Source: QHCA01 sp038237645 (GTDB lineage Bacteria > Actinomycetota > Actinomycetes > Mycobacteriales > QHCA01). From it: a stretch of DNA of 20,341 nucleotides. The stretch spans positions 1 through 20,341 of the forward strand of contig JBBRYN010000065.1 in NCBI GenBank assembly GCA_038237645.1, read 5' to 3'. Under the pieces are notes generated by a model. That model was not told the origin of the DNA. It was given only the letters and a program-made list of their open reading frames with translations, and searched no databases. The position numbers and the translations under genes are program-made. Each line of letters opens with the position of its first letter. The first letter of the stretch is position 1. This document shows positions 9,263-16,842 of this stretch, piece after piece.

Positions 9263-10116
9263 GGCGAGGCGGCGGGCTGCCGGCGTCCCAGTGCATCGAT
9301 GGTCCGGAGCACCCGGGTGCGCTCGATGACGCCGGTGAAGCTGATCCGCTCGCTCGCGGCGGTGAGCGCGACCAGTGCCACCAGCAGCACCGCGCGTCCG
9401 ACCCGGTTGGTGGTCGCGGCCAGGGCGAGCCCCACGAGCCCCCCGATCGCGTTGGCCCCGGTGTCGCCGAGCATGACGCGCTCGGCCAGGTCGTCGGGCA
9501 GCAGCGCCGCCGCCGCGCCCATCGGCCCGGCCAGCATCGCCCCGGCCGGCCCCGGCACCAGGGGCAGCCCGAGCAGCAGCGCACCCTTCAGCGCCCGACC
9601 GGGGCGTAGGTCGAGCAGGTTGACGAGGTTGGCGGTGCCGGCGATCACCCCTCCGGTCACGAGGGTGTCCACCCGGCCGGACGCCACCGGTCGCGCCGCC
9701 AGCAGACCAGCCGTACCGATCGCGGCCGCCTTCACCAACCCGGCACTGATCCGACCCTGTCGCAGGGCACCGAGGTGGCCGCAGAACCCCTTGTCAGCAC
9801 GCTGCACCGGCCGGGCGCCGGCGACGTCGTCGTAGCCGCCCGCGAAGCCGGCGACGAGGACGACGAGCAGCGCCGATCGTCCCAGCCCAGTGCGGTGGGC
9901 CCCGGCGGAAGCCGTGACACCCGCGGCCACGGCGAGCACCGGCCCGGCGAGCAGGCTTACCGGGCGCCCCCGGTGATTGGTCCGCGTGGTCCTGACCAGC
10001 AGGACCGGCCGACCGGCCGGCACGCGGCGGCCGGCGGCGAGCAGCACCCGGGCTGCGACGGCTCCCCCGACGGCAGCCAGCACTCGACCGCCCGTGGTCC
10101 CGGCGCGTGCTGTCAC
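9259..10116 (-). CDS. MraY/WecA-like phosphoglycosyltransferase
   Basis: The 285-residue membrane protein resembles the family that moves a sugar-1-phosphate from a UDP-sugar onto a polyprenyl phosphate. Recognisable positions are N47-H-R-G-R-P-V-S (the MraY T/K-x-G-T-P-T region), G-Y-D96-D97 (the double aspartate), K109-G-F-x-G-H-L, N167-L-L-D169 (MraY N-L-T-D) and G-D218-T-G (MraY M-G-D-T-G). The histidine-rich loop that MraY and WecA carry near the C-terminus is absent; instead there is S-E-R-I-S-F-T-G-V-I-E-R (255-266). It is also shorter than MraY (~360). GTG at 10116 overlaps the steB stop as GTGA. The substrate is likely a UDP-HexNAc, but this is inferred from family only. Confidence 0.82.
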   Translation of the reverse strand: MTARAGTTGGRVLAAVGGAVAARVLLAAGRRVPAGRPVLLVRTTRTNHRGRPVSLLAGPVLAVAAGVTASAGAHRTGLGRSALLVVLVAGFAGGYDDVAGARPVQRADKGFCGHLGALRQGRISAGLVKAAAIGTAGLLAARPVASGRVDTLVTGGVIAGTANLVNLLDLRPGRALKGALLLGLPLVPGPAGAMLAGPMGAAAALLPDDLAERVMLGDTGANAIGGLVGLALAATTNRVGRAVLLVALVALTAASERISFTGVIERTRVLRTIDALGRRQPAASP

Positions 10117-11042
10117 GGCGGGGTGAGGGGCGGCACGCGCGAGGTTGCTCCGCTGCCGATGCCGTACTGCCCCGACGTCCCCTTGACCTCTGCGGCAAGT
10201 GCGAGAACGACCGCGACCCGACCGGCGGCGAGGCCGACATCGTCGACAGTGGACAGTCGCTTGGCCACGCTGTCGTCACCGCGAACGGCGGTCAGCACGT
10301 TGCCGTCGCCGTTGGCCGATGCCGCGGCCAGGACGGTCGCCCGGTCGAGCCGGTCGAACTCGGCGACGAAACCCAGCATCGCGGCGTTGCGCAGCTTGCC
10401 GTCCGAGCCAGAGACCGGCGGCGCCGCGACGATCACGGCCAGGTCGGCGACGTCGGGCTTGCCGTCGATCGACATCAGTCCGAGGCTGGTGAAGCCGCTC
10501 AGGACTGCTGACCTGCTGGCCGGTGGCACCGCGGGCGCCTTGCCCTTGACGAGCACCGCGCCCAGGAGGCCGCCGGCCTGCGCTGCCCCGTCCGGATCTT
10601 CCGACAACTGCACGCCGGGTGGCAGCAGTTGCGACACCAGTGCCTTGATCTCCGGCGAGCGCTTGGGATCGGTGAAGTCGGCGGCCAGGCGCACCCGGGA
10701 GATCACCGTGGCACCGGCGATGGTCAGATCGGTGACGACGGCGTCCCGGTCATCGGTGGCGCCGCCGGGACCGGAGATGACGGTGACCGTCTTGCCGGTG
10801 AGCCGGCCGGGCAGCAGCGCCGGGGCCACCTCATCGGCGAAGGCGTCGGTCTTGCCCGACTGGGCGCGCAGGTCACGAAGATCGCTGCGCAGGCCCTTGT
10901 TCTCGGCCGCCAGCCCGCTGACCCGATCCTTGAGGTTGTTGAGGACCGGGCCCTTGAGTGCTGTGGTGCCGAGCACGACGCCGACGGCCAGCGCCAGGAA
11001 GACCGCGGTCAGGGAGACGATGTGGTAGCGAAAGTCGATCAA
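10113..11042 (-). CDS. steB: SteB/MctB family protein (division-associated, copper-transporter annotation)
   Basis: The 309-residue product begins with I-D-F-R-Y-H-I-V-S-L and a single membrane helix (about 8-27) followed by a coiled coil (about 33-60), then a soluble domain of alternating short helices and strands. This layout and length match the MctB/SteB family (about 314 residues in M. tuberculosis Rv1698), described both as a mycobacterial copper-export-related channel protein and, in corynebacteria, as SteB, partner of SteA at the division septum. The start is a TTG that overlaps the steA stop (TTGA); the conserved I-D-F-R-Y-H comes directly after it, which decides the start. Direct adjacency to steA favours the division role here. 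Confidence 0.85.
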   Translation of the reverse strand: MIDFRYHIVSLTAVFLALAVGVVLGTTALKGPVLNNLKDRVSGLAAENKGLRSDLRDLRAQSGKTDAFADEVAPALLPGRLTGKTVTVISGPGGATDDRDAVVTDLTIAGATVISRVRLAADFTDPKRSPEIKALVSQLLPPGVQLSEDPDGAAQAGGLLGAVLVKGKAPAVPPASRSAVLSGFTSLGLMSIDGKPDVADLAVIVAAPPVSGSDGKLRNAAMLGFVAEFDRLDRATVLAAASANGDGNVLTAVRGDDSVAKRLSTVDDVGLAAGRVAVVLALAAEVKGTSGQYGIGSGATSRVPPLTPP

Positions 11043-12220
11043 TGCAGCAGGCCCTGAATCCAGTAGAGGAGACCGTCCCACAGGTCGGTGAAGACGGTGA
11101 CATAGGACTGCCCGACGTCGGACACCCCGAGCGCCGCGGTGATCGAGATCATCGCGGCGAGCACCAGCAACAGCAACGGCCAGGCGCCGATGCGTTGCCG
11201 GTAGAGACGGCTGACTCCCCTGGCGTCGATCAGTTTGCTGCCGATGCGCAGCCTGGTCAGGAATGTCGAGGCCATCCCGGCCCGCCCCTTGTCGAGGAAC
11301 TCGATCAGCGTCGCGTGTGTGCCGACCGCGACGATGAGGTCCGCGCCGTGTTCGTCGGCGAGCAGCATCGCGATGTCCTCGCTGGTCGCGGCCGCGGGGA
11401 AGGTGACCGCCTTGACCCCGAGATCCTGCACCCGGGCCAGCCCCGGCGCGTGCCCGTCGGGATAGGCGTGTACGACCACTTCGGCACCACAGCGCAGCAC
11501 CGAGTCGCTGACGGAATCCATGTCGCCGACGATGAGGTCGGGCTGATAGCCGCACTCCACCAGCGCGTCGGCGCCGCCGTCGACGCCGATGAGGACCGGC
11601 TTGAATTCCCGGATGTAGGGCCGCAGGACGCGCAGGTCCTGCCGGTAGTCATATCCCCTGACCACGATGAGGCAGTGCCGGCCCTCGAGGCTGGTGCTGA
11701 TGTCGGGCACGCCGACACCGTCGAGCAGGAGGTCGCGCTCGCGGCGCATGTATTCCATGGTGTTGGCGGCGAACGCCTCCAACTGGGTGGACAGGCCCGC
11801 TCTGGCATCGAGCATCGCCGCGCTCACGCTGTCTGCATCGTGTCGGAAGCCGGTCGCCAGCAACCTGCTGCCGGCGTACAAGGAGTCGCCGTCGAGCCGC
11901 ACGATCTGGCCCTCGGAGACCTGCTCGAACACCGTACTGCCGACCTGGTCGAGGACGGGCACGCCCGCGCGCACCAGGACCTCGGGACCGAGATTGGGAT
12001 ATCGGCCCGAGATGCACGGGGAGGCATTGACGACCGCACCCACCTTGCAGCCGAGGAGGGCGTCTGCGGCCATCCGATCGAGGTCGACGTGGTCGATTAC
12101 GGCGATCTCGCCAGGTTGCAGCCGCTTGGTGAGGCGTTTGGTACGTCGGTCGAGCCTGGCGACCCCGATCACACCTGGCAGTGGGGCCGCCCGCAACCTC
12201 CGCAGGGTGGCGAGTCTCAT
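11039..12220 (-). CDS. steA: Putative cytokinetic ring protein SteA
   Basis: The 393-residue product has an N-terminal domain (L-D-R-R-T-K-R-L-T-K-R-L near 23-34), then a domain resembling thiamin pyrophosphokinase with V-D-G-G-A and P-D-L-I-V-G-D-M-D-S-V, and a C-terminal membrane helix (about 346-367) with a short hydrophobic tail. SteA of Corynebacterium glutamicum localises to the cytokinetic ring and works with SteB; loss changes division and envelope sensitivity. The pyrophosphokinase resemblance suggests nucleotide binding but catalysis is unproven. The ATG at 12220 is preferred over a start 19 residues earlier because that extension is arginine/cysteine-rich and would overlap recN. 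The gap to recN is 13 bp; the stop overlaps steB. Confidence 0.88.
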   Translation of the reverse strand: MRLATLRRLRAAPLPGVIGVARLDRRTKRLTKRLQPGEIAVIDHVDLDRMAADALLGCKVGAVVNASPCISGRYPNLGPEVLVRAGVPVLDQVGSTVFEQVSEGQIVRLDGDSLYAGSRLLATGFRHDADSVSAAMLDARAGLSTQLEAFAANTMEYMRRERDLLLDGVGVPDISTSLEGRHCLIVVRGYDYRQDLRVLRPYIREFKPVLIGVDGGADALVECGYQPDLIVGDMDSVSDSVLRCGAEVVVHAYPDGHAPGLARVQDLGVKAVTFPAAATSEDIAMLLADEHGADLIVAVGTHATLIEFLDKGRAGMASTFLTRLRIGSKLIDARGVSRLYRQRIGAWPLLLLVLAAMISITAALGVSDVGQSYVTVFTDLWDGLLYWIQGLLH

Positions 12221-12233
12221 CGACTGCAGTGTG

Positions 12234-14006
12234 TCACTGCGATGACGAAACCGACGGCACCGACACCGCCTTGTCACGCTGCGCGGTCGCCAGCAACTCC
12301 TCGGCGTGGGCGAGGCCGGTATCGCTGCGGTCGAGGCCGGCCAGCATACGCGCCAGCTCGCGGATCCGCTCGTCGGCGGCCACTTCGCGGACGCCGCTCG
12401 CAGTGACCGCCCCGTCGTCGTCCTTGACCACGACGAGGTGCCGGTCGGCGAACGCGGCCACCTGCGGCAGATGGGTGACCACGAGCACCTGGTGCGTGGC
12501 GGCGAGCCGGGCGAGCCGGCGACCCACCTCGACGGCGGCCCGGCCGCCCACTCCGGCGTCGACCTCGTCGAAGACGAGGGTCGGGACGCGGTCGGCGCCG
12601 GCGAAAACCACTTCGACGGCCAGCATCACCCGCGAGAGCTCGCCGCCGGAAGCGCCCCGCTGCACCGCGCGGGCGGGGGCGCCGGCGTGCGGGACCAGCA
12701 GCAGCTCGACGTCGTCGCAGCCGTCCGGACCCACGGAGACCGGCTCGCCGGCCACCACCAGCGACGCGGCACCGGCCACGGCCGGCCGGTGGCGAACCTC
12801 GACCGTCAACTCTGCGTGCGGCAAGGCGAGGTCGGCCAGCTCGGCGGTGACGGCCGCGGCAAACCTGCTGGCCGCCGCCCGCCGCTCGCCGGACAGTGCG
12901 GTTGCCGACTCGGCGAGTTGCTCGGCGAGCACGGCACGCTCGGCCGTCAGGGCGGAGAGGCGTTCCTGCGTGCCGTCGAGCCGGTCGAGCCGGTCGGCCG
13001 CCTCGTCGGCCCATCGCAGCACCCCGTCGACGGTGTCGGCGTACTTGCGGAGCAACCCGTGCAGCGCCGCCCGCCGGTCGTTCAGCTGCGCGAGCCGGCC
13101 CGGATCAGCGTCGAGCGAATCCGCGTAGCTCGCGAGCTCGGAGGCGGCGTCGGCGGCCAGATAGCCCAGCTCGCCCACCCGCTTGGCCAGGTCGTCGAGG
13201 ACCGGATCGTGGGCGGCGACCACGTCCAGTGCCCGGTGCGCCGTGCCGAGCAGCGTGGCCGCGTCGACCTCGTCTTCGACCGGGTCGCCTGCCAGCGCAG
13301 CGGCCGCGCCCACTGCGGCAGTGCGCAAGGCATCGGCGTGGTCCAGCCGCCGCAGCTCCGCCTCCACAGCTTCGTCCTCGCCCGGCTGGGGATCCACTGC
13401 GGCAATCTCGGCCAGGCCGTGGCGCAGGAGGTCAGCCTCCTGACTGCGCTGACGGGCGGACGAGGTGCGCTCGGCGAGGTCTGCCACGACGGCCTGCCAT
13501 CGATCGAAAACCGCACGATGCCGGGCGAGCCGGTCTGTCACAGCAGCGCCGCCGAAGCGGTCCAGGGCCGCCCGTTGCTCGGTGGGCTGCAGCAGGCGCA
13601 GTTGGTCGGCCTGGCCGTGGACCGTGACGAGTTCCTCCCCCAAGGCGCCGAGCAACCCGACCGGCACCCCCCGGCCGCCCAGTTGGGCACGGGACCGACC
13701 AGCGGCGGAGACGGTGCGGCCGGCGAGCAGCGCCCCGTCGTCGTCTCGCTCGGCGCCGGCCTCGAGTGCCCGGGCCATCGCGGCGCTATCGTCGGGCAGC
13801 CGCAGCCGCCCTTCGACGAATGCCTGACGCTCACCCGTGCGCACCTGCCCGGTGTCTGCCCGGCCGCCGAAAAGCAGCCCCAGGCCGGCCACGACCATCG
13901 TCTTGCCGGCACCGGTCTCGCCGGTCACCACGGTCAGGCCGTCGGACAGCTCCAGGGTCGCGTCCGCGATGACACCCAGCCCCCGAATCCGCAACTCCTC
14001 GAGCAC
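12234..14006 (-). CDS. recN: DNA repair ATPase RecN
   Basis: RecN is an SMC-like ATPase that acts early in double-strand-break repair, holding DNA ends and sister chromatids together. The 590-residue product has Walker A G-E-T-G-A-G-K-T (29-36), long coiled-coil arms (about 150-370), the ABC signature G-A-S-G-G-E-L-S-R (451-459) and Walker B V-F-D480-E481-V-D-A-G-V-G-G. Length is normal. The GTG at 14006 gives the family beginning L-E-E-L-R-I-R-G-L; longer starts run into nadK and look non-coding. A TACCCT hexamer 7 nt upstream suggests a leaderless transcript. I see no palindromic LexA box of the TCGAAC-N4-GTTCGA type before it. It follows nadK with an 86-bp gap. Confidence 0.95.
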   Translation of the reverse strand: MLEELRIRGLGVIADATLELSDGLTVVTGETGAGKTMVVAGLGLLFGGRADTGQVRTGERQAFVEGRLRLPDDSAAMARALEAGAERDDDGALLAGRTVSAAGRSRAQLGGRGVPVGLLGALGEELVTVHGQADQLRLLQPTEQRAALDRFGGAAVTDRLARHRAVFDRWQAVVADLAERTSSARQRSQEADLLRHGLAEIAAVDPQPGEDEAVEAELRRLDHADALRTAAVGAAAALAGDPVEDEVDAATLLGTAHRALDVVAAHDPVLDDLAKRVGELGYLAADAASELASYADSLDADPGRLAQLNDRRAALHGLLRKYADTVDGVLRWADEAADRLDRLDGTQERLSALTAERAVLAEQLAESATALSGERRAAASRFAAAVTAELADLALPHAELTVEVRHRPAVAGAASLVVAGEPVSVGPDGCDDVELLLVPHAGAPARAVQRGASGGELSRVMLAVEVVFAGADRVPTLVFDEVDAGVGGRAAVEVGRRLARLAATHQVLVVTHLPQVAAFADRHLVVVKDDDGAVTASGVREVAADERIRELARMLAGLDRSDTGLAHAEELLATAQRDKAVSVPSVSSSQ

Positions 14007-14013
14007 GGGTCCG

Positions 14014-14019
14014 AGGGTA
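14014..14019 (-). promoter_or_regulatory. Possible -10 element of a leaderless recN promoter
   Basis: TACCCT on the minus strand matches TAnnnT and is separated by 7 nt from the recN GTG, the spacing that puts the transcript start at the start codon. There is no Shine-Dalgarno before the GTG. No -35 hexamer was recognised at standard spacing. Confidence 0.4.
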
Positions 14020-14092
14020 ACCGGCCGATCCGACCGCTTCCCCGGGGTTGGCCCAGCTCGGCCCGGTAGAAGCTCAGCCCGGACCAGTCGGG

Positions 14093-14980
14093 TCAGGACC
14101 CCCGATCGCGCCACCCGTCCACGGGCAACCGGAACTTCCGGACCAGCCGGTCGGTGAATGCCTGGGGATGCAAGCGCACGACCCGTACCGGCTGCGCGCC
14201 CTTGCGCACCTGGACGACTGATCCGGGTTCCAGCGCCACGGTGCGCCGCCCGTCGCAGGTGAGGACCGCGCGACCGCCCTCCGGGGCCACCTCGATGGTG
14301 AGCTCCGACGTGGGCGCTGTCACCAGTGGGCGGGAGAACAGTGCATGGGCACTGTTGGGGACGAGCAACAGTGCCTGCACCTCGGGCCACACGACCGGCC
14401 CGCCCGCCGAAAATGCGTAGGCCGTGGAGCCGGTCGGGGTCGCGCAGACCACGCCGTCACAGCCCCAGCGCGACAGCGGCCGGCCGTCGATGCTGACCAG
14501 CACCTCGAGCATCCGCTCCCGGGTGGCCTTCTCGACCGAGGCCTCGTTGAGGGCCCAGCCGTCGGCCACGACGGCACCGTCGAAGCTCACCGCGACGTCG
14601 ACGGTCAATCGCTCGTCGACTTCGTAGGTCCGGTCGGCGACCATGTCCACCGTTTGGTCCAGGTCCTCCACCTCGGCCTCGGCGAGGAAAGCGACCCGGC
14701 CCAGTTTGACGCCCAGCAACGGGATCTCGCCTGGTCGTGCGATCTCGGCCGCGCGCAGCAGGGTCCCGTCACCGCCTAGGGCAACGACGATCTCGACGTC
14801 CTCGCCCGCTGTCGGTGTCTCGTCGACGACCTCGACGCCGGGCAGCCCGAGCTCTGCCTCCTCGCCCTTGAGGACGCGCAGGGTGAACCCCCGCCGGTGC
14901 AGTCGTTCGGCCAACCGGGCGGAATGCTCGACGATGTCCGGCCGCTTGATGTGGGTGACCAGGAGTGCGCGACGTGTCAC
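14093..14980 (-). CDS. nadK: NAD kinase
   Basis: NadK phosphorylates NAD to NADP using ATP or polyphosphate and so sets the NADPH pool. The 295-residue product has the catalytic G-G-D-G-T motif (69-73), N-E at 145-146 and the T-P-T-G-S-T-A-Y-A-F-S-A-G-G-P signature (181-195), and ends with T-D-R-L-V-R-K-F as in mycobacteria. One conserved segment differs: where the family usually reads G-V-N-L-G-x-x-G-F-L-A-E, this one reads G-V-K92-L-G-R-V-A97-F-L-A-E. The GTG start at 14980 overlaps the tlyA stop as GTGA, so the two are translationally coupled. The tlyA-nadK-recN order is widespread in actinobacteria. Confidence 0.95.
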   Translation of the reverse strand: MTRRALLVTHIKRPDIVEHSARLAERLHRRGFTLRVLKGEEAELGLPGVEVVDETPTAGEDVEIVVALGGDGTLLRAAEIARPGEIPLLGVKLGRVAFLAEAEVEDLDQTVDMVADRTYEVDERLTVDVAVSFDGAVVADGWALNEASVEKATRERMLEVLVSIDGRPLSRWGCDGVVCATPTGSTAYAFSAGGPVVWPEVQALLLVPNSAHALFSRPLVTAPTSELTIEVAPEGGRAVLTCDGRRTVALEPGSVVQVRKGAQPVRVVRLHPQAFTDRLVRKFRLPVDGWRDRGS

Positions 14981-15855
14981 GGCTGCCCCACTTGGCGATG
15001 GACTCGGTCAGTCGCCTCGTCAGCGACTCCGTCAGCAACTGGCGGATCGGCGGCGGTGCTGACGGCCGCATCGACAGCGGCCGGGTCGGCCCGTGGTGCG
15101 CCGGCACGGAGCCACAGGAAGAACTCCACGTTGCCGGCCGGCCCGGGCAGCGCGCTGGCCACCACCCCGGCAACGCCCAGCCCGAGCGCCATCGCCGCCT
15201 CGGCCACACCCATGACAGCAGCTGCCCGCAGGCCGGCATCGCGTACGACGCCACCCTTGCCCACCGCCGCGCGGCCGACCTCGAACTGAGGCTTGACCAT
15301 CGGAACGAGGTCGCCGCCGGGACTCAGGCAGCCGACCAGCGCGCCGAGCACAAGCCGCAGGGAGATGAAAGACAGGTCGGCGACGGCGAGGTCCACCGGC
15401 CCGCCGATCAGCTCGGGGGTCAGCGCGCGGGCGTTGGTGCGATCCAGCACGCGCACCCGCTGGTCGCTGCGCAGAGCCCAGGCAAGCTGGCCGTAACCGA
15501 CGTCAGCGGCGATGACCTCCCGGGCTCCGCGGCGCAACAGGACGTCGGTGAACCCGCCGGTGGACGCACCGGCGTCCAGGCAGCGCCGGCCGGCCACGAC
15601 CAACCCGCCGACCGCGAACTCCGCCAGCGCACCGGCCAGCTTGCGCCCGCCGCGCGAGGCATAGGGCCCTTCGGTGCCCCGGACGGCATCGACGACGGTC
15701 AGTGCGGTGGCGAGGGCCACCCCGGTCGCCGGCTTGGTGGCGGCCTGCCCGTCGATACGGACCAGCCCGGCGTGCACCAGGTCGGCAGCCTGGTCGCGCG
15801 AGCGGGCCAGTCCACGCCGTACCAACTCCGCGTCAAGGCGCGCCCGGCGGGTCAT
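14977..15855 (-). CDS. tlyA: TlyA-type rRNA 2'-O-methyltransferase
   Basis: TlyA methylates ribose 2'-OH groups of rRNA; the mycobacterial enzyme modifies C1409 of 16S and C1920 of 23S rRNA, which makes ribosomes sensitive to capreomycin. It is often mislabelled haemolysin. The 292-residue product has an S4 RNA-binding domain (1-60) and an FtsJ-like Rossmann domain with SAM motif C-L-D-A-G-A-S-T-G-G-F-T-D (92-104). The K-D-K-E set is present: K72 (SRGGRKL), D160 (ADLSF), K188 and E192 (VKPQFE). A disordered alanine-rich tail of about 30 residues follows residue 260 and is longer than usual. The ATG at 15855 follows a GGGGAG sequence almost without spacing; it is 5 bp after the stop of the small upstream gene. 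Confidence 0.94.
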   Translation of the reverse strand: MTRRARLDAELVRRGLARSRDQAADLVHAGLVRIDGQAATKPATGVALATALTVVDAVRGTEGPYASRGGRKLAGALAEFAVGGLVVAGRRCLDAGASTGGFTDVLLRRGAREVIAADVGYGQLAWALRSDQRVRVLDRTNARALTPELIGGPVDLAVADLSFISLRLVLGALVGCLSPGGDLVPMVKPQFEVGRAAVGKGGVVRDAGLRAAAVMGVAEAAMALGLGVAGVVASALPGPAGNVEFFLWLRAGAPRADPAAVDAAVSTAADPPVADGVADEATDRVHRQVGQP

Positions 15856-15860
15856 CTCCC

Positions 15861-16073
15861 CTAGTCCTGCTCGACCGTGTTGAGGGTGTCCTGCAGGTCG
15901 CTGTGCACCCGCTCGAAGACCTCGACGTGCTCAGCCACCGGCACGTCGCCGAGTCCATCCAGCCGCTGCACGGCGCGGTCCACCCGCGAGTCTCCGGTGG
16001 CGTCAAGGTGCGGGTGTCCCGAGGCATTGACCAGCGGATCTCCCGCAACTTCGGCCCCGGTCGGCGACGTCAT
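15861..16073 (-). CDS. Small conserved hypothetical protein (70 aa)
   Basis: The product is acidic and mostly helical, with V-D-R-A-V-Q-R-L-D-G-L followed by P-V-A-E-H-V-E-V-F-E-R-V-H-S-D-L-Q-D. This helix pair is a recognisable signature of small proteins sitting just before tlyA in many actinobacteria (Rv1693 in the mycobacterial order, from memory). Its function is unknown. The ATG at 16073 overlaps the preceding stop as ATGA and its TAG stop lies 5 bp before tlyA, so it is locked into the same transcript. The helices could form a homodimer or bind a partner. Confidence 0.82.
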   Translation of the reverse strand: MTSPTGAEVAGDPLVNASGHPHLDATGDSRVDRAVQRLDGLGDVPVAEHVEVFERVHSDLQDTLNTVEQD

Positions 16074-16585
16074 ACCCTGCCCCCTCCGGCATCCGCGGCG
16101 GGCGGCCGAGTCTGGCCTTTTGGCACCCTGGTTGCCTTCTTCGCGGCCTTCTTCGTTGCCGCTTTCCCCGAGCCGTTGGCCGCCTTCTTGGCGGCCGGAG
16201 GCTTCTTGACTGCCTTCTTGGCGGCCTTCTTGGCGGCCGGGCGCCCGCCGACCGGGGCCTGCCCTGCCGCATCCGCGTCAGCAGTGGCTGTTGCGTTGCG
16301 CAGTTCCGCCTCCAGGGTCGCGAGGCGCAGCGCCAGGGCAGCAACCTCATCGCCCGTGGCCAGACCCAGCCGGCCCAGCGCCCGGTCCACTTCGAAGCGC
16401 ACGAGGTTGACCAGCGCCTCCCGGTTTGCCCTGCTGGTCTCCAACACCTCTTCGGTCAGCTGGGACACCTGGCCGACTGCGGCTCCACCTTGCGCGGCCA
16501 GGATCTTCGCTGCAGTCACCGCGCGGCGCGGTGCCTCGGCCACCGCGTTCGCCAGTGCCAGGTAGTCACGGACCGCCTTGTGCAT
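16070..16585 (-). CDS. Phasin-like protein with histone-like Lys/Ala tail
   Basis: The 171-residue product has a helical N-terminal domain (about 1-95, with a coiled-coil stretch A-A-L-A-L-R-L-A-T-L-E-A-E-L near 82-95) resembling the PhaF/PhaI granule-associated family. A tail (117-152) is made of repeated A-A-K-K and similar basic blocks, as in histone H1 and PhaF. Such proteins bind DNA non-specifically through the tail and, in polyester-storing bacteria, tie granules to the nucleoid. The ATG at 16585 is set by a textbook GAGGAGG six bases upstream; a TAGCGT hexamer at 16618-16623 could be a -10. No PHA synthase is visible in the window, so a nucleoid-associated or septal role is as likely as granule binding. 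Confidence 0.78.
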   Translation of the reverse strand: MHKAVRDYLALANAVAEAPRRAVTAAKILAAQGGAAVGQVSQLTEEVLETSRANREALVNLVRFEVDRALGRLGLATGDEVAALALRLATLEAELRNATATADADAAGQAPVGGRPAAKKAAKKAVKKPPAAKKAANGSGKAATKKAAKKATRVPKGQTRPPAADAGGGRV

Positions 16586-16608
16586 TCGGGACCTCCTCGA
16601 CGGCTGTT

Positions 16609-16842
16609 GTGCTGTCCACGCTACCGGGAGCGCCGGGCGGCGCACCCTCTCTTGATTCGCCTGCGGTAACCTCGCCCGCCGCGGACCCGGACCGCAGGGC
16701 CGATGTCCGGGTCACCGTCACGAGCGACGACCTGGTGGCCCTCACCCAGGGCAGGCTCAATTTCGGCACGGCGCTGGTCTCGGGCCGCCTCAAGGTCGAC
16801 GCCAGTGTGCTCAATCTGCTCAGACTGCGTTCGCTGCTCTGA
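16609..16842 (+). CDS. Short SCP2-type sterol-carrier protein, C-terminal half only
   Basis: The only plus-strand gene inside the block. Its last ~45 residues, A-D-V-R-V-T-V-T-S-D-D-L-V-A-L then G-R-L-N-F and G-R-L-K-V-D-A-S-V, are a clear match to the C-terminal half of SCP2 lipid-binding domains. The first ~33 residues are low-complexity and the N-terminal half of the fold is not there: upstream bases are the start of the phasin-like gene in the other direction, and both other plus frames hit stops within 30 codons. The GTG at 16609 is the most upstream plausible start but has no ribosome binding site. Its stop (16840-16842) lies 23 bp inside the 3' end of the converging HAD gene. It may be a decayed gene or a shortened protein. 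Confidence 0.55.
   Translation: MLSTLPGAPGGAPSLDSPAVTSPAADPDRRADVRVTVTSDDLVALTQGRLNFGTALVSGRLKVDASVLNLLRLRSLL

Noticed and set aside
13976..14030. LexA (SOS) box in front of recN
   Set aside because: No palindrome resembling TCGAAC-N4-GTTCGA was found before the start codon.
12306..14069. Long plus-strand open frame of 587 codons opposite recN
   Set aside because: The opposite strand encodes a complete RecN with all motifs; the plus frame shows no domain and is a GC-driven shadow.
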